A stretch of 64,000 nt of DNA, from contig NC_088300.1 of the NCBI RefSeq assembly GCF_032854445.1, positions 80,393,084 through 80,457,083 of the forward strand, given 5' to 3'. Within the stretch, counting starts at the first letter, position 1; every line of letters begins with the position of its first letter. This DNA comes from Liolophura sinensis (lineage: Eukaryota; Mollusca; Polyplacophora; Chitonida; Chitonidae). The translations under genes and the position numbers were made by a program. Positions 55,521 through 64,000 of this stretch are shown piece by piece. Under the pieces are notes generated by a model that had not been told where the DNA came from, did not search any database, and worked only from the letters and a program-made list of their open reading frames with translations.

Positions 55521-55782
55521 TGTAGATGGCTCTCACACGGCAAAATGAGGTCACCAAATGAGTGGCTAGGTACTGACGATCATTTGTAGATGGCTCTAAC
55601 ACGGCAAAATGGGGTCACCAAATGAGTGGCTAGGTACTGACGATCATTTGTAGATGGCTCTAACACGGCAAAATGGGGTCACCAAATGAGTGGCTAGGTA
55701 CTGACGATCATTTGTAGATGGCTCTAACACGGCAAAATGGGGTCACCAAATGAGTGGCTAGGTACTGACGATCATTTGCTAT
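55521..55782. repeat. 65-bp tandem repeat, 4 copies
   Basis: Units read tgtagatggctctaacacgg, caaaatggggtcaccaaatg, agtggctaggtactgacgat, cattt. The last three are nearly identical. Confidence 0.96.
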
Positions 55783-56099
55783 ATATTTTGTTGTAGAATT
55801 TTTTAAATATTTTTAGAACATTTCTGGAATACTGCTTTATTAAGTAATTCAGCTTTAGTGGCTGACTATGTTCTCTTTAAAAAGGATGATAATGCAGAGG
55901 GGTAAAGCTCATATTTTGAGGTGAACTAGATTTCTGTTTATTAAAACTGGATGATGTAGAAATAAATAAACATTGTACAACAAATTTCTGCTCGGTGTTC
56001 TAGGTGATTGGTCTGTTTTTTTTAGCTCTTTTTTTAGCTTTTTTTTTTTTTTAACCTGTATAAAGTACAGGCCTAACTTTTGTCGTACCCTGAATGTTG

Positions 56100-56620
56100 G
56101 AGTCAGCGTCCAATATCAAGGAAAGCAATGTCAAACAAAATGTTAGGGGTGGTACCGTGAAAAGTACTGCAGGTATTGAGCTCAGGGTTTGCACACATGT
56201 AGAGCAGAACTGCAAGAGGGGGATCATCTATCGTTGATTCGGTGCGCACGTATTAAGTACCATAAATACCATAGTCTCTTGTGTGCTAGAATCATTGTTA
56301 AACAAAATGTTAGGGGTGGTTTTGTTAATTGTTAAACAAAATGTTAGGGGGGTATCTTAAAAAATACTGCGGGTATGGAGCTCAGGTTTTGCACACGTGT
56401 AAAACAGATAGCACCAGGAAATATTCCATCATTGATTCAGTGTGTACATATTAAGGTTCGTAAATTACTGAATTTCTGACTTCATATATTATGTTTTAGA
56501 ATCACCATTTAAAAAATTGTTAGGGTTGGCATCTTAAAATGTGTTGACCTTAAGTTTTCCATCGCTGATGCTTTGTGAGCATATTAATTACTGTAAATGA
56601 CCAAATTCACTTTCAGTTCT
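56100..56620. repeat. Diverged ~190-bp tandem repeat, right part
   Basis: About three units share aacaaaatgttaggggtggt, tactgcgggtatggagctca, ttgcacacatgtagagcaga and attgattcagtgtg words with the 52,681-53,215 block. Confidence 0.7.
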
Positions 56621-56824
56621 TTATGCACTGAGCTTTGCATTCATGGGTCTCATACAGGCGAGCTCTTTGGTAGCCTTGCTACCAATTCTAAGTTTCTGGC
56701 TGTGCTCACCCAATCAGTGAACAGGATTACCCTTTGTAATATCCATGGTCTGTGGAAGTTCTGTTGTCTGTATGCCACTTGTGTGATTTTGATACTGTGT
56801 AGGTTAGCCCACAATTGGCTTGGA

Positions 56825-57076
56825 TTTATTTATTTATTTGATTGGTGTTTTATGCCGTATTCAAGAATATTTCACTTATACAACGGCGGCCAGCATTATG
56901 GCAGGAGGAAACCGGGCAGAGCCAGGGGGAAACCCACGACCATCCGCAGGCTGCTGGCATCGTTCCCACAAATGGCCGGAGAGGAAGTCAGCATGAGCTG
57001 GACGAACTCACAGCGACCCCAGCGTATGGGTCATTACGCTGCGCTAGCGCACTAACCAACCAAGCCATGGAAGCCC
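56825..57076 (-). mobile_element. Near full-length SINE with 13-bp target-site duplication
   Basis: (attt)n, gattggtgttttatgccgta through gctagcgcactaaccaacca and gccatggaagcc. Duplication caattggcttgga at 56,812-56,824 and 57,077-57,089. The tRNA-derived head is present. Confidence 0.94.
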
Positions 57077-57393
57077 CAATTGGCTTGGACAAAACCCCAC
57101 AAGGACTTCGCCTCAATACAGTATTGTCTAGTCCTCGTCAATAATGGTCTAAGCCCACATTATGCAAAATAGTTTAATGGTATTAGCTAGGTGCAGTTTT
57201 CCTGTCCTGATGGCAAATCCCTGCTGCCTCATTCCAGGCAGACTTTCACCGGTAGGGATATGCAGTTGTGGAATTGTATCAGAGTGCTGTGTGGTGGATG
57301 TTTAGTGGGGGGACTTTACGGCTCTTCTTCTAAGGGGGTGGTGTTTATCTTGACTTGTGGCTGATGGGTAAGGGCGCCTCCCCATTTCTCCAG

Positions 57394-57561
57394 ACCCGGA
57401 CCTGTGTCTCCTCTTCCTCTGATCTAACAGATAACCCAGGAGTATATACAAACTACCCTCCCTTAAAACTGAAACCATTGAGAGAGAACAGATTTCCTCC
57501 TGAGATTCTCCACTCTAGGGAGATCCTTCTCAACCTCACCTCCTCCAAGTGGGGAAAGTGA
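57394..57561 (+). CDS. Candidate alternative terminal coding exon of liprin-beta
   Basis: A strong acceptor (ccccatttctccag) leads into 55 open codons, TRTCVSSSSDLTDNPGVYTN, YPPLKLKPLRENRFPPEILH, ending SSKWGK then TGA. The phase-0 entry matches the exit of liprin-beta exon 2. AATAAA at about 57,929 followed by GT-rich DNA could end such a transcript. This would give a ~158-aa liprin-beta lacking coiled coil and SAM domains. If instead the donor aaa|gtgagg (57,558) is used, it is an internal exon ending in phase 2. No family match recognised. Confidence 0.35.
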   Translation, partial: TRTCVSSSSDLTDNPGVYTNYPPLKLKPLRENRFPPEILHSREILLNLTSSKWGK

Positions 57562-57928
57562 GGGGGAGTGGGGCAGAAGATATATCATTACAAACAGGAG
57601 TAAAGTTTCATACCAGAGTTCAGGAGATCAGAATTAGTAGATTTGTTAGTTCTATGGCCAGCTGAGATGGTATCAGTGGGTTCTCAGTGATACAAGATTT
57701 GAAGTTGTACTGAGAAGATAGTGAAATGTTATTGATGTAATGTCTGAGTTTTTGTTAGGTTGCCGGGATATGACGATAAGGTATTGTGCTCCAGATGCAC
57801 ATTGGGAAGCGGTTTTCTAAACACATGAGGATTCAGAAACAAATTATCAAGTCCAGTTTGTTAGGCAAACTTGGATTGTCTGGAGGATTATAATGGATAA
57901 GAAGAAACAAATGAGTTCTTTACATTAA

Positions 57929-57934
57929 GAATAA
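57929..57934 (+). promoter_or_regulatory. Candidate polyadenylation signal AATAAA
   Basis: aataaa is followed within 10-25 bases by tgtttgtgtgtccttg, the usual GU-rich downstream element. It lies 370 bases after the stop of the candidate terminal exon. Confidence 0.35.
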
Positions 57935-57959
57935 AGCTTGTTTGTGTGTCCTTGAAAAC

Positions 57960-60598
57960 AAGCCTGGGTCAAAATACCAGATTGGGGTTTACTTTGGGCT
58001 GTCCGGTATCCTACACCAACAAAACTGACTCCCATCATATAAGTAAAAATCCACAAGTATGACATTTAATAACAGTCCATATGAAGTGCGTCTATACCAC
58101 CAGTTCTTTCTCAAAGATCTGCAACATGTTTGACCGTAGGTGATGTGGAATGTTCTGAGAACGTGACTAATTAGCAACCTAGGGAAGGGGATCATCCTAT
58201 AACAGTGAGGATGTAACCAACACACTACATGTATACCATCTCATGTTAACTGGTAGTAGCTGCACAAACAGGCATCATTTGTATTTCCCCTGTTCAATTA
58301 GAGCTGATGTTTTTTTTTGTTTGCTTTTTTTTTTTTTCTCAAGAACACTTATTTATTTACTGTGCAAGTGTATTGTTTAGGTAGTTTACAGCATGAGGTT
58401 TATTGGGTGGGAAAATGCAGTGTTGTGACATTTGTCTGTCAGTTCTCAGACAGAGATGGGAATGTTCACAGTCTGTTAGGCAGCTTGACCAAAGCCCAGC
58501 ACAAATGACAGTAATCAATCATCATAGCTAAATAGCTGCCAACTCACCAGGCTCTGTCATCTAACCACAGTTTAAGTTTAAGGAGCTCCAGCAGTTTTAG
58601 TAATGTTATAAACAAAATTACACAGAATAATTTTCACTGAGAAGAAAGTATCTGGTGGAACTGATTTTTAAGATTTTAAGCTTTTTAAAGATAGGAATGG
58701 TAAGACAGTTAATTACGGACTTATCAGAAAGATGTTAGTTTAATGAAATGTCAAGGTATGCCCTCCTCCATGTACAGTGTATGTACATGTATAGCTGCTG
58801 ACCAGCGGGGTCATTGATTTCACCTACCTAAATGTTTCTAACAGCCAGAAATAATATCATTACTGCATTGCCATCATTGACGCTGAAGCCATTTTAAGAA
58901 AACTCCATGTAAACTTTCCATTGTGAGTTCCATGAAATTGACTGTCATGGTATATAATTTTAGACTACGTGAATGCTAATGTGAGTATTTGTACTAGGCT
59001 GACATACATGTTCATATTCGCATCACTTGTATAGTTTTACGCATTTTAATTCAGATTTGTAATTTAATTGCCATAGGATCCATTTCTTGTAATTTGGAAG
59101 TGTGTCACCAAAAATTCATGCACTATGATTTGAAAGCTGTATATGGGTATGTTTTATGAGTATGGCTGTGTAGGTCTTTGCTCCTGTGTTTTCTACAACT
59201 GATGGTTATGAGTTGTCATACATTTTATTGATTGGAGTTTTTGCTGGGCATCAGAGTGGATTGCATGCATACATGTAGGCCTCCTTTGCATTCACATTCA
59301 TGTAAAACCATTCTGAAAGTTAAATGTTTAGTTTGCTTAATTTTGGAAAGCTATTAATAGAATTAGAATGGAGATTATTACAGGGGATTGGGCTTTATAG
59401 TACTGTGTAGCAAGTTAATTAATACTACATTTCATTTTCTCTTCATGACTATCTAAGCCTGTTTGAAGGTAAATTTAGATACAGCTCTGTTATAATAATT
59501 ACGATGTGAGGAGTGGACTTCTTAATTAGCAATTTGTATCAGCATGGTTTACTTTTTACTGAAGGTACACTCGCTTTATGGTAGGTTAGGTTATTATTCA
59601 TATTGGGATATGGGGAGTTATTAATAAACTATGAAGCTATTCTGGTCCTCAGAAGCATAGGCTAAAGGTTCTTTATGATCAACATTCAGGCTGTGCATGC
59701 ATAAACAATGTGGATGGGAGAACATTTCTCAGTGTGCCAAACTTTAAAGTCAAGGGTGTATTGTTGTCCAAGTTTCTTGGGGGAAAGTCTGTGCTTCTGT
59801 GTTTTCTGTTCCACATCTGGGAGGTCTTTTGTAGGGCTCAGCTTTACACACAGTCTCTGGTGCATTTTGACAGTCATTCACTTTTTTTTTGCAGCAGATT
59901 TGCTGGGCAATTCATGGAAGTATGAGTCAAGTCCAGGCCAGATAGTATGTCTTACAAGCTGTGGCTTTGAGCCCTATCTGCCCAGTACATGTGGTGTTGA
60001 TAGGACCTCGAAGCTGTGTAGTACTGTTACATACAACTGTATATCTGCATGTGTGTACAAACTGCCAGCAGCGGTAGAGAGTGGCCACAGATAGACTTAA
60101 CTGGGCTGTCTGCATGCAGCTACAGGGTTTGGGGGTTTAAATCCACTCTGCACTGGGTGCCAACACCTTACCTCTGCGCAGCACCTCTAATCGCCAACTG
60201 CAAACGGACGCTTTCCTACCATTTTTTTAACATCTATTTCGCTTTCGGGTTGTTCTTTGGGCTAGGCCTTGCCAAAGCCTTAACTTGGGGAAAGTGCCAG
60301 AGTTTGTCAGTTGGCAGAACCATCCCACGGGCGTGTAGTAGGGGATTCTCAAGGAGGGAGAGAGAAAAGAAACAAATATTGTCAGTGGATCGGATTCTTT
60401 ATCTCTCTATATGATAGCCAGTGAAGCTGAAGTCTATAGCTACTATGAGCACCATACTCTAGACCATAGTCAGCATACAGCACATAACTAAACAACTGGA
60501 CTAGACTGCATTTCTGACAGCTGAAGGGCTGTTACCTTTTGACTAAAGAATTTGTTCTCAAGGTGACGAAATTGTCTAGGTCTTACATCTGGTGGTGA
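57960..60598 (+). other. No recognised exon
   Basis: Likely liprin-beta intron. Homopolymer T runs occur at 58,310-58,340 and 59,881. A segment at 60,090-60,210 with gggggtttaaatccactc resembles a tRNA B box and might be another SINE, but no tail or duplication was found. Confidence 0.4.
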
Positions 60599-60679
60599 AT
60601 GGATTGTGGGAAGTCCGCTTCTACAATGGACTACCGTCAGTTATACTACAAGACACTGCCAAGGCGGAAGAAAAGAGAT
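60599..60679 (+). CDS. Candidate alternative first exon (27 codons)
   Basis: TGA is immediately followed by ATG: MDCGKSASTMDYRQLYYKTL, then PRRKKRD, ending on a codon at gagat|gtaagt. The second Met (60,626) has the stronger context (acaATGG). The basic C-terminal cluster is notable. The phase-0 end equals that of liprin-beta exon 2, so it may be an internal promoter isoform. Confidence 0.4.
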
Positions 60680-61662
60680 GTAAGTACTAAATGTCCTCTG
60701 TCATGTCAGGTCAGCATAACTATATTACTCATTTAACCTTGACCTCAACACATATGTTGTGTATTTGAAGTGTTTGCATCATTCGTAACAATATCTTAAA
60801 GAGATGTTTATTAAGAAGGGAGAAAAGATGTGAGATGTAGGCTCATTTTACTTATGTTAAAAGATATTTTAGTCATGCACATATACATTATGTAATAATA
60901 AAGTTTAAAATTATAAAAAAAAAAGATTGTGCACAGAGACTTGATGAAGATGTGTATAGTGGTATTGTTTATTGTCAGAGGTGTGTAGAGGCAGAGTAGT
61001 GAGTCCAGCCCGGAGATTGTCTGAGTATGTGTGGATTGAATCCTGTTGTTGGTAACACAGTGTTAGTGTCAATGAGTTGTCCTGTCACAGTGTCAGTCTG
61101 CTCCAGAATTTATCCCCCACATGTGGCAGTCATCCCTGAGCCGTGTCCATGTGTGTGTCTTACAACTGTCTTACATGTACTCAGAGACACTGTAATTACC
61201 ACTGTGACACAAGTAGATTAGTGCTGTAGTTTGGTTGCGATACTGAGAAAGGCAATGCATTTTTTTTATCAGCAACAAAAAGTATTGAAACTTTTTGTTG
61301 TGATTACCCAAACTTCTTGTATTTGTCAGCTGTAATGGTCAGAGGTTGTGATGCATTTTTTCATGACAGGATTTTGGACTTCATGGCATTGGGATGTTAC
61401 CAGATACAATACCAGTAGTGATGTTTGTTGTGATTCACACATCATTTAGAAATGAAAAACATTTGACAAATGCAAAGGCATATGCCAGTTCATAAGATTG
61501 TTTGCAGTATGTTTTAATTGGCATCAGAACTGCATGTATAATGTAGAAACAGCATTCAGTTTATGAACAAGCCAGTGTGGGTGTGGGTGCTAAGTTAAGT
61601 AAAACAGAAAACAACTGAACTTTAAAAGAGTTAGAAATACTAAGCAAAAAGGGAATCCAGTG

Positions 61663-61734
61663 ATGGATAATGATCTCACAGAGCTTTGGGTGGACTCTCC
61701 TGACAAACATTGGGATGAACAAGTACATCCATAT
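61663..61734 (+). CDS. Candidate alternative first exon (24 codons)
   Basis: Strong start context gtgATGG. The peptide is MDNDLTELWVDSPDKHWDEQ, then VHPY, acidic, ending on a codon at catat|gtaagt. An in-frame stop lies 23 codons upstream. The phase-0 end again fits a shared downstream liprin-beta exon. No family match recognised. Confidence 0.35.
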
Positions 61735-61904
61735 GTAAGTTTGTGTAACAGTCTGAAATGAAGTGACAAGATACTGAAATCAGTTATCTTATTATTAATG
61801 AAAAGTTTACTCTACAACAATTTTTCGATTACTTGTTGCTTGAACATATTAGGATTATTTTATTTATTTATATTTTATTTTTTTTCAAGATAATTTGTTT
61901 TTTA

Positions 61905-62072
61905 GATTGAACATTAAGCTTTTTCGCTCTGATGTAACATGGTGTTAGGTTGAACATTAAGCTTTTCGCTCTGATGTAACATGGTGTTAGATTGAACATT
62001 AAGCTTTTCGCTCTGATGTAACATAGTGTTAGGTTGAACATTAAGCTTTTCGCTCTGATGAAACACTGTGTT
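61905..62072. repeat. ~43-bp tandem repeat, 4 copies
   Basis: Units read ttgaacattaagcttttcgc, tctgatgtaacatggtgtta, ga or gg. Confidence 0.95.
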
Positions 62073-64000
62073 AAAGTAGTTCTGGCCCATCTCTGGTTTA
62101 TTGTGCTGATAGAAGCAACTTTTCTGGATACGAGATCTTAGCTCCTAATCAGTACTGGCCTGGCCCATTAATGGTTCTCCTGTAAAGCTCTGCCAGCGAA
62201 TACCACCTGAGAAAGACTTGCCACAGATAATTACACACTATTAAATGGCTATTTTGGTATCAGCCCAGGTACAGGAACTCATATGAGCTGGATGTAGGAG
62301 AATAGGCTGGTGAGGTATCTGTAACAGTTACAGATGGGAGGGGTGCTGTCTGTCTGATGATCTACACGTGTGTTCTTGTAACATGGCATTGCACTGGTAA
62401 ACTCTCCATTATAACATCTCCATGATTACACCAATCGGCAACATCAGATTTCTGAAAGTATCAATACTATTGACAAGAAATAATAAACATAAGTATTTGA
62501 GAAAGGTGTTTTTATCTTTTAGCTGTGGTTGGATATAACTTATTCCATTGGTAGATCTTAGAGCAATGATCCCCACCTTTTTGTTGAATATTGATTTTGA
62601 AAAGTTTCTTCAGTTTAAAGTACAAATATATAATTGTTGAGGAGCAAAAGCAGCCATTATGGGGGAATATGGCAGTGCTGCTTAATAGATATCAACATTG
62701 TGACACGGTCATGTACCTACAGGGAAGACATTGATGTAGCCTGTAGACTGATGGTAAGTGTATAGTGTGTGACATACACATACTGGGTGTATGTACTACT
62801 GTTTGTTTCGCTTTTGGCAATATTTTGTCATATCATAATTGTATTTCTTTGGAGATATATTTACAATGCTTCCTAATTGGAATGCCATAATACAGACACC
62901 AGACACAATGCCCCATCAAATCTGATAATATTGATACTGGTCTTTGCTTCCAGCCTGGTGGTGGTACTATTAGTAGTAATAGAACCAAACAGGATTGAAC
63001 CTCAGATGTACTGCTTCCAATTCAGCACTCCTCGGTGCCATCACAATCTGGCTTTTGATGTAACTTCTGTAGAGCTTTTGAACTCAATGTATGATAATGC
63101 CTGGTTTTACAGCACAATAACTTTGGTCCTGCAGACTGATGAAAACAAGTTGAAAACAGACTCAATGAAAACAACCATGGCAGTGCCTGCTTTTCGACCA
63201 GAACCAGGTTAAATAATCCCGTAAATTCAACTCGCAGGAATCCAACTGACACGCAAAATTTCATGAAATAATGACTTTTTGGACTTTGATTTGAAGCCAT
63301 GAATCGCCAAACACACTGTGAATTGAGGCCTGTGAAATGACAAATATACTTCTGGAAACGTGTACTGTTGGATTCCTGTGGATTTCGGCAGCCAATATTT
63401 GCCAGAATCCATTTAGATTCTCACAAAATTTGACAAAAAGCAAGCTCTGCATGAGCATGGGTGAATGGATAAATGAGTTCAGTGTCATGACAGATTTGCA
63501 TTTTTCAAACCTTTAATTTGCTGGCAGGAACGTGTTAGAGCAAGGACTTTACCTTGTCAACAAGGCAATGATAACAGCCATATTCAGAATAAACAGTCCC
63601 AAAGACCCAAAATTCATTTAGTATGGTTCTTATACAATACTCTTAAGAGTTCTATCTAATGACAGTGACCTTTAGCATGTAGGTGTATCTGGTGCTATGA
63701 TCAGGTATTGTATTATATGGACAGTGAGAATATAACCTATGTTTAACCTAGTTTCACCTCCCACCAGCTGTTATAACAGTACATAATTACAGATAACCGC
63801 TGTTCAGTGGTAAATCCTTCTGTCTGGTTAGGGGTCATTTGGGGAAGGGACAGTTACTTAATTGCAAACATTATTGGACGCAGTCACAAAAACATCGTAT
63901 ATTACCACTATATTCTAGTTTCGTATGCAATTTACTTGTTCATAATAATAACAATTTATTATGGCAGGAGCTCATTTGCTCAGCATTCTAAGCAAAACGA
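62073..64000 (+). other. No recognised feature to the window edge
   Basis: Probably liprin-beta intron. Open frames at 62,877-63,212 (+) and 63,022-63,488 (-) have no recognised motifs or splice context. Confidence 0.45.

Noticed and set aside
59881-59925. Possible 25-base micro-exon after a T-rich tract and gcag
   Set aside because: Acceptor is plausible but the donor is weak, and no phase or peptide evidence supports it.
60090-60210. Possible second tRNA-derived SINE family
   Set aside because: Only a B-box-like word was found; no A box, tail or target duplication could be defined.

Overview
The window is animal nuclear DNA, intron-rich and crowded with minisatellites. Dispersed tRNA-derived SINEs of a type I associate with molluscs and related lophotrochozoans suggest a mollusc (bivalve or gastropod) or a close relative; that placement is from memory and was not checked. 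No prokaryotic features, rRNA genes or CRISPR arrays were seen. All recognised genes lie on the + strand.

Layout. 1-8.9 kb: intergenic, with TA microsatellites and four minisatellites. 8,921-23,685: a complete ten-exon gene for a compact myosin light chain kinase (MLCK)-type Ser/Thr kinase. I deduce 377 aa, every exon junction keeps frame, and a calmodulin-binding-like basic tail closes the protein. 24-34 kb: repeats, a Penelope-like GIY-YIG endonuclease fragment split by a 1.63-kb inverted-repeat transposon (which itself contains SINE copies), and a full-length SINE. 34.5-39.4 kb: sparse DNA with a possible first exon. 39,796-48,416: an ~8.6-kb DNA transposon bounded by 30-bp terminal inverted repeats (28/30 match). 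It carries a large 50-bp-unit array near its left end and a decayed multi-domain pseudogene with a PIN/XPG-like nuclease motif. 49,726-64,000: the 5' part of a liprin-beta gene (two coding exons recognised). Downstream lie a candidate terminal exon for a short isoform and two candidate alternative first exons. The coiled-coil and SAM-domain exons would lie beyond the right edge.

The most unusual pattern is that three minisatellites are built from exon/intron boundary sequence of the two host genes. (1) The 3' splice acceptor and start of kinase exon 2 are repeated 14 times upstream of the real exon, every copy keeping its AG. (2) The end of kinase exon 5 (catalytic loop) plus its donor is repeated downstream in intron 5. 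(3) The end of liprin-beta exon 2 plus its donor is amplified through about 1.3 kb of the next intron. By my coordinates about 13-14 kb of the 64 kb is tandem array, so the locus looks prone to tandem amplification, sometimes starting at a splice site.

Function. The kinase would phosphorylate myosin regulatory light chain under Ca2+/calmodulin control. Liprin-beta is a scaffold of cell-adhesion and synaptic or cortical complexes. I see no evidence of shared regulation between the two. Exon coordinates come from reading frames, splice consensus and remembered family motifs, not from transcript data.
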